A DNA stretch of 64,000 nucleotides from Nocardia sp. NBC_01730 (GCF_035920445.1 NZ_CP109162.1:4154001-4218000); one strand, 5' to 3'. Shown: positions 8,037-17,592, numbered from the stretch's first letter. Numbers and translations: made by a program. Notes: generated by a model not told the origin, from the sequence alone.

Positions 8037-9581
8037 TCAGTTCACTTGGCGGGCATCCTCGCCCCAATACTTCTTGCGCAGTTCGCGCTTGAGGATCTTG
8101 CCCGCACCGGAGATCGGCAACTCGGTGACGATCTCGAGACTGCGTGGGGCTTTGTAGCCCGCGATGAGGTTCTTTGTGTGGTCACGGATCTCGTCGAAGG
8201 TGACCTCGATGCCGGGTTGGCAAACGACGACTGCGTGGACGCGCTCACCCCATTGCGGGTCGGGCACACCGACCACCGCGCAGGACGCGACCGCGGGGTG
8301 TGTCGCGATCGCGTTCTCCACCTCGGCGGAATACACGTTCTCGCCGCCGCTGACGATCATGTCCTTGATCCGGTCGACGACGAAGACGTAGCCGTTCTCG
8401 TCCATGTATCCGCCGTCGCCGGTATGCATCCAGCCGTCGCGAATCGCCGCTGCGGTGTCGTCGGGACGGTTCCAGTAGCCGAGCATCACGTTCGCGCCGC
8501 TGGCGACGATCTCGCCGACCGTGCCGCGCGGTACCTCGTTGCCGAGGTCATCGACGATGCGGACCTCGACGTGCGGTGCCGCGCGCCCGGCCGAACGCAG
8601 CAGGCCCTTCGCGTGGTCCTCCGGTCCCAGCAGGGTCGCCACCGGAGCCAGCTCGGTCATGCCGTAGCACTGGGTGAAACCGGCGCCCGGGAAGGCCTTC
8701 AACGCACGTTCGAGCACCGCCTCGGAGACCGGGGAGGCGCCATAGAGGACATGCTCCATGCTGGTCAAGTCGTAGTCGGCGCACGCAGGGTGGTCCACAA
8801 CGAGCTGGATCATCACCGGAACCAGCAGTGTGTCGGTCGCCCGGTGGTCGGAGATGGCCTTCAGCACCGCGACCGGCTCGAACATCGGAATGATGATGTG
8901 CGAGCCACCGAGTACCACCTGAGCCGTCCAGCCCGCCAGATCGGCGAGATGGAACATCGGGGCGGCGTGCAGGAACCGCGCGCCCGGGTGCGGCAGATAT
9001 CCGGTCGCGAGGGCGCCGAGTGTCGAATTGATCAGATTCGCGTGACTGAGCATCACTCCCTTGGGGAAGCCTGTGGTTCCGCCGGTGTAGAACAACCCAG
9101 CCAGTTCGTCACCGCCGCGGCGGGCGTCCTCGACAGGGTCGGTCGCTGCCACGAGTTCCTCGTAGGACAGGGCGCCCTCAGGTGTCGGTCCGTCGCCGTA
9201 ATGGATCACCGTCTTCAGATCCGGGTAACCCGCGATCAGAGCCGGCAGCATCGGCGCGAACGCATCGTCGATGAACAGGACCGAAGACTGCGAGTCCGCC
9301 AACGAGTAGATGATCTCGGCGGGGCTCCAGCGGATGTTGACCGGATTCAGCACGGCGTTCGACCACGGCACCGCGAGCAGGTATTCGCCGTACCGGTCGG
9401 AGTTCAGTCCCAGGATCGCCACTCGATCCCCGGCTGCCACATCGAGACTGCGGAGTGCACCGGCCAATCGCGCCACCCGATCGTGGACCTGCTGGAACGT
9501 TGTGGTCCGCTCGCCACAGATGAGCATGACATCGTCCGGGTGCTGGCGGACAGCTCGATGCAGGCCTTGCGTGAGATACAT
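8037..9581 (-). CDS. Fatty-acyl-CoA synthetase / AMP-dependent ligase (FadD13-like), 514 aa
   Basis: Full-length ANL-superfamily enzyme: the P-loop-like motif YTGGTTGFPKGVMLSH, the A5-type QCYGMTELAP, the TGD motif (MHTGDGGYMDENG), and the C-terminal lysine region GAGKILKRELR. It activates a carboxylic acid as acyl-AMP and loads it onto CoA. An AGGAAG box precedes ATG 9581. The enzyme ends a monooxygenase-SDR-ligase operon arranged like the core of the mycobacterial mymA operon (mymA, sadH, fadD13), so ring- or chain-cleavage acids are plausible substrates. No membrane segment is seen. Confidence 0.88.
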   Translation of the reverse strand: MYLTQGLHRAVRQHPDDVMLICGERTTTFQQVHDRVARLAGALRSLDVAAGDRVAILGLNSDRYGEYLLAVPWSNAVLNPVNIRWSPAEIIYSLADSQSSVLFIDDAFAPMLPALIAGYPDLKTVIHYGDGPTPEGALSYEELVAATDPVEDARRGGDELAGLFYTGGTTGFPKGVMLSHANLINSTLGALATGYLPHPGARFLHAAPMFHLADLAGWTAQVVLGGSHIIIPMFEPVAVLKAISDHRATDTLLVPVMIQLVVDHPACADYDLTSMEHVLYGASPVSEAVLERALKAFPGAGFTQCYGMTELAPVATLLGPEDHAKGLLRSAGRAAPHVEVRIVDDLGNEVPRGTVGEIVASGANVMLGYWNRPDDTAAAIRDGWMHTGDGGYMDENGYVFVVDRIKDMIVSGGENVYSAEVENAIATHPAVASCAVVGVPDPQWGERVHAVVVCQPGIEVTFDEIRDHTKNLIAGYKAPRSLEIVTELPISGAGKILKRELRKKYWGEDARQVN

Positions 9582-9744
9582 ATCTACTTCCTTACTTCCT
9601 GGCTCCGCGCAAAGACTGGGCTGTCCCGGACGCGGCGGCTGATGCCACGCGGAGGTATGCGGACCGCGACTCGGGGACCAGGGCGAACCGTCATACCCGC
9701 CAGCTGACGAGATATCCGGGACCGCACCGATCCTCGAACGGTGA

Positions 9745-10638
9745 TCATGACGAAGCCCGACCGTGGCGCTGCTCGATCTCGCGGACCAGCGCCCGCACTC
9801 CGGTATCGCGGGCGAGCCGGTTGTCCAGCACCACGTTTACCGCTCCACGCAATAGGGCGTACAACTCCCAGCCACTGGGGGTGATGGTCCGCGCGGCGCG
9901 CCGAGCGATGCCGTCGGCCATCGTCTCGGCGGCCTCAGCGGCGGTGATTCGCACATCGAGCGGCCAGGGCAGCATGTCACCGAGTGCGCGGCCCAGCTCG
10001 TCCTGGTCGAGGGTGTCGCGTGTCATGGCCGTCTCCACAACGCCGAAGTAGGCGACGCCGGCCGTAGCACCCACCGCGGCCAATTCGACCCGCAGCGCAC
10101 GCCCGATTTGCTCGACGCCCGCCTTGCTGATCATGTACGGCGCACCACCCATACCGGGTGCGAATGCGGCCGCCGACGAGACCACGACCACATGACCTTT
10201 CACGGCGACGACGTGGTCGAGAGCCGGATGAACCGTATTGAACACACCGGTGAGATTGATGCCGACGACGCGGTCGAAATCGCTGCCGTCCATAGTTCGC
10301 AACGTCGCCGGACGCGGGACCACGCCCGCGTTCGCGACTACGACGTCGAGGCGGCAGAACCTGGCCACCGCCTCTGCGATCGCCTTGTCCATCGACTCAC
10401 GATCCGCGACGTCGGCAACGACCGCGCAGGCGCGATCTCCGAGTGCATGCGCCGCGCTGCGGACGGCGCCTTCATCGATGTCGATCAATGCGACCGAAGC
10501 CCCGCGGGCGTAGAGGTTCTTTGCCAGTTCCAGGCCGATTCCCTGGCCGGCGCCCGTGATCAGCACCGTCTTGCCACGCACCTCATACGGCGAACTGCCG
10601 ATCCAGCGGAGCGGGTTGAGCTGTCCTACGTCCATCAT
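9745..10638 (-). CDS. Short-chain dehydrogenase/reductase (SadH-like), 297 aa
   Basis: SDR with TGAGQGIG cofactor motif, NAG motif (VVANAGVV), serine in VVVVSSAAAF and active-site YMISK. A 20-residue leader precedes the Rossmann fold. The C-terminal extension (about 240-297) is longer than in FabG, as in SDRs partnered with flavin monooxygenases. The start overlaps the monooxygenase stop by ATGA, so the two are co-translated. It probably oxidises the alcohol to the ketone that the Baeyer-Villiger enzyme uses, or works in reverse. Confidence 0.85.
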   Translation of the reverse strand: MMDVGQLNPLRWIGSSPYEVRGKTVLITGAGQGIGLELAKNLYARGASVALIDIDEGAVRSAAHALGDRACAVVADVADRESMDKAIAEAVARFCRLDVVVANAGVVPRPATLRTMDGSDFDRVVGINLTGVFNTVHPALDHVVAVKGHVVVVSSAAAFAPGMGGAPYMISKAGVEQIGRALRVELAAVGATAGVAYFGVVETAMTRDTLDQDELGRALGDMLPWPLDVRITAAEAAETMADGIARRAARTITPSGWELYALLRGAVNVVLDNRLARDTGVRALVREIEQRHGRASS

Positions 10639-12098
10639 GCACTCACCTCATAGGAACTGGCATCGAATCGGCTTGTGCGGCGGCGGTATTCGAAACTCCA
10701 GTTCGGGTACAGGCCGGCATTCTGGCCGTCCGGGGTCTGGTAGTAGCTATGACATCCACCGGTGAGCCACACCGTCGAACGGCTTCGTTCCCGCATCTCG
10801 TCGAGAAACACCTCCTGCGCTTCGGGCCGTACCTCGACGCGGCGTGCGCCCTCGGCTCGCATCGTCTTCAACGCGTCCACGATGTAAGCGATCTGCGACT
10901 CGATCATGTAGATCGCCGATTGGTTTCCGGCCGCCCCGAAGGGCCCCAGAGTGAAGAAGAAGTTCGGAAACCCCGACAGAGCACTGCCGAGATAGCTTTG
11001 CGGACGCTTCTCGTACAGCTCGGCGATGGTGACGCCACCGCGCCCGGTGAATCGCCCGAAAGCCTCGGAGACGGGCTCGAATCCGGTGCCGTAGATAATG
11101 GTGTCGACCGGAATCTCGACGCCGCCGCGTGTCACGATCGAGTGCGCGCGCACTTCAGCGATGCCGTCGGTGACGACCTCGACATTGTCTCGATCGAGAG
11201 CAGGCAGATACGTATCGGAGAAGATCGCGCGTTTGCAGCCGATCATGTAATCCGGAGTCAGCACCTTGCGCAGACGCGGATCGCGGACCTGACGGCGAAG
11301 CTGCCACTTGCCGAGCAGCTCATACGGATGACGGAACCGTTTGTCCACGAACCCGATCAGCCCGAAGCCTTCGATCAACGCATAGCAGCCACCCCGAATT
11401 ACCTTGCCCGCCAGCGGCATCCGGCGCAGCAGCTCTCGCTCCAGTCCGATTGTCCCGCGGTCCATTCGCGGCACGATCCACGGCGCCGATCGCTGGAAAA
11501 GGGTGAGCGCACCGACCTCGGGCTGGATCTCCGGCACGAATTGCACCGCCGAGGCACCCGTGCCGATCACCGCGACCCGCTCCCCCGTCAGATCGTGCCC
11601 ATGATCCCAATACAACGAATGAAATGCCTTGCCCTGGAACGTCTCCAACCCGCGCAACGACGGATACTTCGCCGCACTGAAAACCCCGGTCGCGGAGATC
11701 ACGAAGTCCGCGGTGAAATCTCCGGTCACAGTGCTGACGCGCCAGCGTGATTCCGCATCGTCCCACCTGGCATCGAGCATCTCGGCGTTGTAACGGATGT
11801 GGCGCACCACATCGTGCGTCACCGCCACCGAACGGATGTACTCCAGAATCTCTTCTTGCCGGCCGTAGGTGCGCGACCAGTCCGGATTCGGGGCGAAGGA
11901 GTAGCTGTACAGGTGCGATGGAACATCGCACGCGCAGCCGGGATAGGTGTTCGCCTGCCAGGTGCCGCCGAGGTCGTCGGCACGTTCCAGAATCACGAGA
12001 TCGTCGAACCCTGCTTCGCGAAGCTTGATCGCCAGACCTATTCCGGCGAACCCGGCCCCGACAATCGCGATGTGCGTGTGGTCGATATCGATGGCCAT
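10635..12098 (-). CDS. Flavin-containing (Baeyer-Villiger type) monooxygenase, 487 aa
   Basis: Two Rossmann motifs, GAGFAGIG at the N terminus for FAD and GTGASAVQ for NADPH, bracket the BVMO fingerprint FQGKAFHSLYWDH (FxGxxxHxxxW). It should insert one oxygen atom next to a ketone, or oxygenate a heteroatom, using NADPH and O2. Length and motif order match class B monooxygenases such as MymA/EthA. It is the first gene of the minus-strand operon and is divergent from a TetR gene 189 nt away. Confidence 0.9.
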   Translation of the reverse strand: MAIDIDHTHIAIVGAGFAGIGLAIKLREAGFDDLVILERADDLGGTWQANTYPGCACDVPSHLYSYSFAPNPDWSRTYGRQEEILEYIRSVAVTHDVVRHIRYNAEMLDARWDDAESRWRVSTVTGDFTADFVISATGVFSAAKYPSLRGLETFQGKAFHSLYWDHGHDLTGERVAVIGTGASAVQFVPEIQPEVGALTLFQRSAPWIVPRMDRGTIGLERELLRRMPLAGKVIRGGCYALIEGFGLIGFVDKRFRHPYELLGKWQLRRQVRDPRLRKVLTPDYMIGCKRAIFSDTYLPALDRDNVEVVTDGIAEVRAHSIVTRGGVEIPVDTIIYGTGFEPVSEAFGRFTGRGGVTIAELYEKRPQSYLGSALSGFPNFFFTLGPFGAAGNQSAIYMIESQIAYIVDALKTMRAEGARRVEVRPEAQEVFLDEMRERSRSTVWLTGGCHSYYQTPDGQNAGLYPNWSFEYRRRTSRFDASSYEVSA

Positions 12099-12200
12099 GG
12101 GTCAGCGGGTCCTTCCGTGTAGCACCGACGTACCGCCGCACCGGCCTCCGCACGGGTGATCAGTTCAGCCGCACCGGCGGTCTCAGCCATGCGGCGACTG

Positions 12201-12229
12201 TACATCGCAACATTTGCCATTGCAATGTA
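12201..12229. promoter_or_regulatory. Probable TetR operator between the monooxygenase operon and its regulator
   Basis: Half-sites TACATCGCA and TGCAATGTA match as an inverted repeat at 8 of 9 positions with an 11-nt spacer. A nested, bulged ACATTGC/GCAATGT-like repeat sits at 12210-12228. It lies in the divergent intergenic region (12099-12287), an expected place for one TetR dimer pair to control both promoters. Confidence 0.55.
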
Positions 12230-12287
12230 ACAGCAACAGGTCGGCACGATCTGTTGCAGGAAGTCCATTTCTTGGTACTGTCGTCGC

Positions 12288-12902
12288 GTGACACCCACAG
12301 CCGCGACCTCGACAAACAAGCCCGAGATCGATGATTCGGTGGAGGCCCGCATCCTGGATGCCGCGCTGATCCAGTTCGAAAAGGTGGGCGTCAAAAAGAC
12401 GACGATCGAGGACATTGCTCGACAAGCCGACGTCGACCGAGTCACCGTCTATCGGCGGATCGGCTCCCGCGACGATGTGGTGCGGGCGGTCATGACCCGC
12501 GAAGTCGAGTCGTTGCTCGCCGAACTCGGCTCGATATCGGCGCGCAACAACACTGCTGAGGACCTCGTCGCCGACATCTTCGTCACGGTGATCACCCGGT
12601 GGCGCACGCATCCGCTCGTCAACCGGATGCTGGCCCTGGAACCCGACCGCGTCCTACCCCAACTCACCACCGATGGCGGCCCCATGTTCACGATGTCGGT
12701 GGCAGCGACGGCCACCGCACTTCGAAGCGCTGTTCGAAACGGGCTCCTGACCGATTCCTCCGACCTGGACACCCGCGCCGAGATCGTCTGCCGCGTCGTT
12801 CACTCGTTCATCCTGCAGCCGCACGGAACGGTCACGCTCGATTCCGACGATGCCCTCGGGGCATTCGCGCGAACGTATCTGGTGCCGATCATCACCGGAT
12901 GA
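12288..12902 (+). CDS. TetR/AcrR-family transcriptional regulator, 204 aa
   Basis: N-terminal TetR DNA-binding domain (about residues 17-65) with the helix-turn-helix TTIEDIARQADVDRVTVYRR. The C-terminal ligand domain is poorly conserved, as is usual. GTG 12288 is used; no strong Shine-Dalgarno is visible. The gene is divergent from the monooxygenase/SDR/ligase operon and probably represses it until a substrate or acyl-CoA binds. In the mymA locus the equivalent position is held by an AraC-type activator, so the control logic differs here. Confidence 0.88.
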   Translation: MTPTAATSTNKPEIDDSVEARILDAALIQFEKVGVKKTTIEDIARQADVDRVTVYRRIGSRDDVVRAVMTREVESLLAELGSISARNNTAEDLVADIFVTVITRWRTHPLVNRMLALEPDRVLPQLTTDGGPMFTMSVAATATALRSAVRNGLLTDSSDLDTRAEIVCRVVHSFILQPHGTVTLDSDDALGAFARTYLVPIITG

Positions 12903-13079
12903 CAGGATCGTGCGCTGATCCACATCCATGCCGCGCCGCGAGTCCCCGGAGCATCAGCTCCGACCGTGCGGACTCTGCGTGCCGAGCCCACGCCTGTGAA
13001 GTGATCTGCCTCACGCGCTGTCACAACTATCGATCACGCGGTGTCTTGTGCCCAAACCCCCTGGGAAACGAAGGACACC

Positions 13080-13661
13080 ATGACCGAGAACACCGATGTG
13101 GTCGTGATCGGCGGCGGATACGCCGGCGTCATGGCCGCCAATCGTCTGACGCAGCGCGACGACGTGAGGGTGACTCTGATCAACCCGCGCCCGAGCTTCG
13201 TCGAGCGGATCCGCCTGCACCAACTGGTGGGCGGGTCCGACGACGCGGTCGTCGACTACAGAGAAGTCCTGGGCGAAGACATCCGGCTGGTGGTCGACAC
13301 CGTGACACGCATCGACGCGGCCGAGCGCAGCGTGACCTTGGCGACCGGCGGCACGGTCGGCTACGACTATCTGGTTTACGCGGTGGGCAGTGGCGCCGCC
13401 GACCCGCACGTGCCAGGAGCCGCCGAGTTCGCCTACCCGATCGCCACAAGGAGTTCGTGTGCAAGAGCATCGTCAAGCACCTGGCCTCCGAGGCACGCCG
13501 GCCGGGTTCGTACAGCTTGCACCGCGTCTCGGGAGGTGCCAAGCGCCGGCAGCTGCTCGAGGCCGAGCGCGGCGAGGCGCTGGCCACCCGCTGAACGGGC
13601 AGCCTGGGCCACGTCGGTCGACTGTGCGCGGACCTGGACTCCCATGTCGTGCGCGCCCTGA
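13080..13661 (+). pseudogene. Truncated FAD/NAD(P)-dependent oxidoreductase (NDH-2-like N terminus)
   Basis: ATG 13080 opens a convincing pyridine-nucleotide-disulfide oxidoreductase N terminus: the FAD motif VVVIGGGYAGVMAANRL, then the RIRLHQL segment and YDYLVYAVGSG. Homology stops near 13445. After that the frame reads as noise, and the NAD-binding and C-terminal parts are missing. The gene is therefore broken. Oxidoreductases often sit beside ECF41 sigma factors, and a fragment of such a factor lies just downstream, so a deletion probably fused the two remnants. Confidence 0.7.
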
Positions 13662-13748
13662 TTGCGGGGCACCGTCGCACGCATGCGTTCATCCGCGGTC
13701 CTCTGAGCAACGGACCGTCGGCAGCTCGGCATATCACAGCCGAGCGCC

Positions 13749-13988
13749 GGGTGCTCCGAGAAGGTGCTCCGCTTCATCCTCCGCGGCACCGGCAAGGTCG
13801 ATGCCGCACTCACCTGTGAACCCACCGTGGTCAACGGCAACCCGGCACTCGTCCTACGCCTGGACGGCGAGATCGACGGCGTGATGGCGATCCGTGTCGA
13901 GGACGCCCGCATCACCGGTCTCTACTACGTCCGCAACCCGGAGAAGCTGACCCGCGTCGAATCCGAGATTCCACTCACCCTCCGATGA
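13749..13988 (+). pseudogene. C-terminal fragment of an ECF41-type sigma factor (SnoaL-like extension)
   Basis: The frame contains VNGNPALVLRL and ends IRVEDARITGLYYVRNPEKL followed by a short tail, which matches the NTF2/SnoaL-like C-terminal extension of SigJ/ECF41 sigma factors, including the NPxKL motif. The sigma2 and sigma4 regions are absent upstream: 13450-13748 has only frame-broken sequence. A small open frame from 13764 exists but is a gene fragment, not a functional protein. Confidence 0.65.
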
Positions 13989-14015
13989 ATACCGATGAAT
14001 ACCGATGAATACCGA
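13983..14015. repeat. Short tandem repeat, CGATGAATAC, about 3.5 copies
   Basis: Three perfect copies of the decamer CGATGAATAC and a partial fourth overlap the end of the sigma-factor fragment. This is a simple slippage repeat. Confidence 0.85.
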
Positions 14016-14121
14016 TGGCGCACTAGCCCATGACGCACGTCACACCGCTGCGTTGTCACGAGAATCGCCTCGTCGGTGTCTGGTGTTCGCACGACTACCT
14101 CGGACAGTACGGAGAAACCTC

Positions 14122-14508
14122 ATGAACATCGCTCTGTGGATTGTCGCAGGACTACTCGCCACTGCCTACCTGTTCGGCGGCGGCGGCAAAGTGGTTCTGC
14201 CGAAGGAGAAGATAGCCTCCGTCGGGGCCAGTGCGGGGTGGCTCCACGACTTCAGCGCCGGCAGTGTGAAGGCCATCGGAGCCCTCGAGGTCCTGGGTGC
14301 GATGGGCCTGATCCTGCCCGCCGCGTTCGACATCGCGCCGGTTCTGGTGCCGTTCGCTGCCCTCGGTCTGGTGCTGATCATGGTCGGTGCGGCGATCACA
14401 CGCATCCGGCGTCATGAGGTCGGGCTCATGATGGTCGACCTGGTCTATCTCGTGCTGGCCGGCTTCGTGGCGTGGGGCCGCTTCGGCCCCTACTCCTTCA
14501 ACGGTTGA
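14122..14508 (+). CDS. DoxX-like membrane protein, 128 aa
   Basis: ATG 14122 follows a GGAG box. Four hydrophobic helices (about residues 3-20, 46-64, 70-90 and 98-118), with the GGGGKV segment after the first, fit the DoxX/DUF4267 group of small integral membrane proteins. Members often accompany ECF sigma or redox-stress genes; the neighbouring ECF41/oxidoreductase remnants suggest this gene survives from the same locus. Its biochemical role is not known. Confidence 0.7.
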   Translation: MNIALWIVAGLLATAYLFGGGGKVVLPKEKIASVGASAGWLHDFSAGSVKAIGALEVLGAMGLILPAAFDIAPVLVPFAALGLVLIMVGAAITRIRRHEVGLMMVDLVYLVLAGFVAWGRFGPYSFNG

Positions 14509-14595
14509 ACGGCTGTCACCGCCAGGCCCATGGGCGAAATATATTGGGACGCTTGCAGATCCGCTCGTGTCGGTGGATGCCGCTAGTCTGCTGAC

Positions 14596-15261
14596 ATGGT
14601 CGGACCGGACTCGGCGCTGCGCCGACTGATGCGTGAGGCAGGGAAGCTGCTGCAGCCGTATGGCTTTCACGGCTCGGAAGCTATGTGGGTGCGAGTCGTG
14701 CCGGGTGGTGTGGCGTCGGTCCGGCGCGCCCGGACACTGCGCACCTGGACCGGCGGGCAGCAGGTACTCAGATTCGGCCTCGGTCTGAGCGCTACACCGA
14801 CCGCCTGGTGGGAATTCCGTAACTGGCGCAACGCACAGCTGGGTCTCCCGCTCACGCCGCTCGAGCAGGCGACCGGCCCCGGCCTCATCAACGATCACGG
14901 CATGCCGAATGACCTGACCGAGTTGTGGTGCCTGCATGTCGATCCGACACAACCGGGCCGGAACGCACTGCAGGCAGACGTCGACGCCATCCGCGCCGAG
15001 CTGCCCCGGCGCGTGCACGCCTACGCACGTCGGGCGCTGCGGTTGCTGGAACCGGACCAGTACCTGGACGAACTGTTGGCCGACCCGGACCCGCAGATCG
15101 GGACCTGGGAGGCGATTGTCGTCCTGCTCGCCGACCGCGGACCAGGACCGCAACTGGATGACGCATTCATGCAATTCCGAGCAGGCCTCGCGGAGCGGGA
15201 CGAGTCGGCCTACGCAGAGAGCGTCATCGCGTACGCACGAGGCCGTGCCGCCCTGGTTTGA
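14596..15261 (+). CDS. DUF4304-like hypothetical protein, 221 aa
   Basis: The N-terminal half (LMREAGKLLQPYGFHGSEA, then strands with many Trp and Arg) resembles DUF4304 proteins, which are uncharacterised and sometimes occur near polymorphic-toxin loci. The C-terminal half is helical. Start ATG 14596 lacks a clear Shine-Dalgarno. No signal peptide or membrane segment is seen, and no clear operon partner. Confidence 0.55.
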   Translation: MVGPDSALRRLMREAGKLLQPYGFHGSEAMWVRVVPGGVASVRRARTLRTWTGGQQVLRFGLGLSATPTAWWEFRNWRNAQLGLPLTPLEQATGPGLINDHGMPNDLTELWCLHVDPTQPGRNALQADVDAIRAELPRRVHAYARRALRLLEPDQYLDELLADPDPQIGTWEAIVVLLADRGPGPQLDDAFMQFRAGLAERDESAYAESVIAYARGRAALV

Positions 15262-15633
15262 GCAGGTACGGGCATCAGCCACCCGGCTCCCCAGTTTCCG
15301 TTCAGCAGTGTGCACCTGGACTTCTCACACCTGACCGATCCTCCGCTGCGGGGGCTTCCCTCCCGCAACCACAACTCGGGTGTCTGCTCGACGAACGCGC
15401 CCACGAACTCGGCGCCGACATCCGCCGCGGCACACCCGTGAAAACGACAGTGCCCACCGTCGATCGGCCCTCCTGACATCACCACTGTGGGCGCAGCCAC
15501 CGCCGAACCCGACGGGGCAGAATTCGCGAACACCGCCTCCCGCAATCGCCGTCACCGATGACGGACGAAGCCACCGGGCGCTGGAAAACCTACGGCCTAC
15601 AATGTCATTCGCCTGCGGCGAGATAACGAATGC
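15262..15633. other. Intergenic region with no recognised feature
   Basis: Between a plus-strand and a minus-strand gene. Short frames exist on both strands but none shows family similarity, a good start or consistent codon use. No obvious strong terminator hairpin was seen. Confidence 0.5.
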
Positions 15634-16317
15634 TCAACCTGGGTTGTTCAGGGGCTCGCTCCAGTAGTCCGGATTGCGGCCATAGTTCGGTGTGGTGTAA
15701 GCACGATCCCAAGATGCGTTGTCAGCGATCAGCTCTCGCCATGGCGCGACTTCGACATACACGACACGCATCGAGTTGAGCGCACCATAATGCAGGTCGG
15801 GGCCGTCGGTGGAGACGGCGTCCTCGGCGACCCCGACCTCGTAGTTGCGTTCCAGCCCGGCTCGGACAGTCGCCTCGACGCAGACATTGGTTTGCAGCCC
15901 CGCCACAACGAGCCGCTGTGCGCCAAGTCTTCTCACGATCGGGTCGAGCTCGGTGTAGGCGAAGAAACTATGCCGGGTCTTTTCCAAGACGATGTCGCCC
16001 GGGCGCGGTGCGACGGCGTCCATCAGCTCGGTACGCCATCGTTGTTTGTCCGGCGAGAGGACCGGCAGGCGAGATCGACGCAATCGTTGATGGCGGGCCG
16101 CTCGCGGGTTGGCCGCGAGTATCCCGGCCGGACTGGTCACCTGCCGTGAGTACAGCACCGGTATGCCCGCCACCCGCGCGGCGTCGAGCAACTGTGCGCA
16201 TTCGGCGACGACCTCGTCGAGCCGCCAGATCGGCGGCCATCCCAGAGCGTCGCGGACACCGTCGTCGGCGATGTAACCGTTCTGCATATCGATCATCAAC
16301 AACGCGACATCACGCAT
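15634..16317 (-). CDS. Isochorismatase-family cysteine hydrolase, 227 aa
   Basis: Catalytic triad visible: Asp in LLMIDMQNGY, Lys in VLEKTRHSFF and the nucleophile Cys in LQTNVCVEATVRAG. The start at 16317 has a GGGAGGAG box about 12 nt upstream; the longer frame to 16377 is less likely. Family members hydrolyse isochorismate, nicotinamide, N-carbamoyl compounds or ureas. No siderophore genes are adjacent, so a general amidase role is as likely as isochorismate cleavage. Confidence 0.85.
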   Translation of the reverse strand: MRDVALLMIDMQNGYIADDGVRDALGWPPIWRLDEVVAECAQLLDAARVAGIPVLYSRQVTSPAGILAANPRAARHQRLRRSRLPVLSPDKQRWRTELMDAVAPRPGDIVLEKTRHSFFAYTELDPIVRRLGAQRLVVAGLQTNVCVEATVRAGLERNYEVGVAEDAVSTDGPDLHYGALNSMRVVYVEVAPWRELIADNASWDRAYTTPNYGRNPDYWSEPLNNPG

Positions 16318-16414
16318 AGGGCTTACCGTCTCCTCCCGCCACCGGTTCCCATCCTTCTCATCATCGCCGCCGCTCAACGTCCCCGTGGCCGAATTGCGCT
16401 CTCCGGCATCTGAA

Positions 16415-16650
16415 CTACCTGATGCGTACGCGCACCGCGTTCAGCCCTCGATTACCCGGACCGCGTTGTTGAGTATCGAGCAGGCAGCCCCCGGCCGCAC
16501 CCTGCGGGCCAGCTTGCCCACCGTCTCGGCCGGCAACCCCGAGTCGGTCGGGATACGCCGCATTCGCGCCGATCACCGTTGTATCGGCCCGCGCCTTGTG
16601 GCTGAAAACGCGAGCAGACCCGTTGGTGCGCAAGGGAAGACGGTACGAGG
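16415..16650 (-). pseudogene. Frameshifted transposase fragment
   Basis: One minus-strand frame reads HKARADTTVIGANAAYP and then the next frame continues PTDSGLPAETVGKLARR. This is the conserved core of an IS5/IS1182-type DDE transposase (usually ADTTVVxANxxYPTDSGLLA). The two frames together show a one-base shift near 16555. The rest of 16318-17042 holds only decayed sequence; no terminal inverted repeats were found. Confidence 0.6.
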
Positions 16651-17042
16651 AGCCGCCGATGAACTAGGTGTCTGCCCGATCCGCCAAACGGTCGAGCCAC
16701 TCGGCCATCAGTGTTCGCTGGGCGTCAACGCGTAATCGGCGTTGGCCCCGCAACGCCTCGCGCAACGCGACAGCCGCACTGGAGCGGTGGCGCCGATGGG
16801 GCTACCACGATCGCGGAAGTAACGACACCAACCCCTACAACCGCATCGTGCTCATCCGCCCCAACACCCCCGATGGGGCCATGAGGGGTGTGGCTCCGGA
16901 ATTTGTACTGCACCTGCTGGTCCGAGATCGAGAACGCGGCACTCTGCAGAGTTGCCACCCCGCTACTGGACGCCTGTCGGCAGATCACTGGGGCGGCTTC
17001 CATCGTGGGCCTGCCACCGGGGGCGCTGTAGCGCGCACATCG

Positions 17043-17513
17043 TCAGCTTGCCGCTTTCCGCACGAGTTCGCCGATTCTGGTTTCGTCGGCGGGGGTCAAC
17101 CCTGTCAGCGCGAAGGAGGTCGGCCACATGGTGCCGTCGTCGAGGTTTGCCTTGTCTTCGAAACCGAGTGTGGCGTGCCGCGACTTGAACTTCTCCGCGC
17201 TACGGAAGAAGCACACAACCTTGCCGTCCTTGGCGTAGGCGGGCATGCCGTACCAGAGTTTCGGTGCGAGTTCCGGTGCGTTGGCTGTGATGACGGCGTG
17301 GATTCGTTCGGCCAGGGCGCGGTCGGATTCCGCCATTTCGGCGATCTTCGCGAGCACGTCTTTCTCCCCGTCGGCCTTGGTCGTGCGCGAGCCGCGGTGC
17401 GCGGCGGTTTTCAGTTCTCGGGCGTGCTCTTTCATCGCGGCACGTTCTTCGTCGGTAAATGCCACTGCGGTGTTGTTCTTCGTGGTGGTGCGGGTGGACT
17501 TCTGTGAATTCAT
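17043..17513 (-). CDS. DUF1801 / YdhG-like protein, 156 aa
   Basis: Start ATG 17513 with an AAAGGAA box. A basic N-terminal tail (residues 1-45) precedes the DUF1801 domain, recognisable from APELAPKLWYGMPAYAKDG and CFFRSAEKFKSRHATLGF. DUF1801 proteins are small cytosolic proteins of unclear function (one is called an iron chaperone). It is followed upstream by two VOC-family genes on the same strand, a frequent DUF1801 neighbourhood. Confidence 0.8.
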   Translation of the reverse strand: MNSQKSTRTTTKNNTAVAFTDEERAAMKEHARELKTAAHRGSRTTKADGEKDVLAKIAEMAESDRALAERIHAVITANAPELAPKLWYGMPAYAKDGKVVCFFRSAEKFKSRHATLGFEDKANLDDGTMWPTSFALTGLTPADETRIGELVRKAAS

Positions 17514-17592
17514 CAGCCGGTTCCTTTGCGCGAGTTCGATGGAGACGGGTAGCTGCCGATGGGCTGTCACGGTAGCGCGGTCGCTCGCCGTC

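Noticed and set aside
8046..9707. 553-codon plus-strand frame opposite the acyl-CoA ligase
   Set aside because: Mirror frame of the ligase, Arg/His/Gly-rich with no domain.
16668..17507. 279-codon plus-strand frame
   Set aside because: It is opposite the DUF1801 gene, which has a good ribosome-binding site and family motifs.
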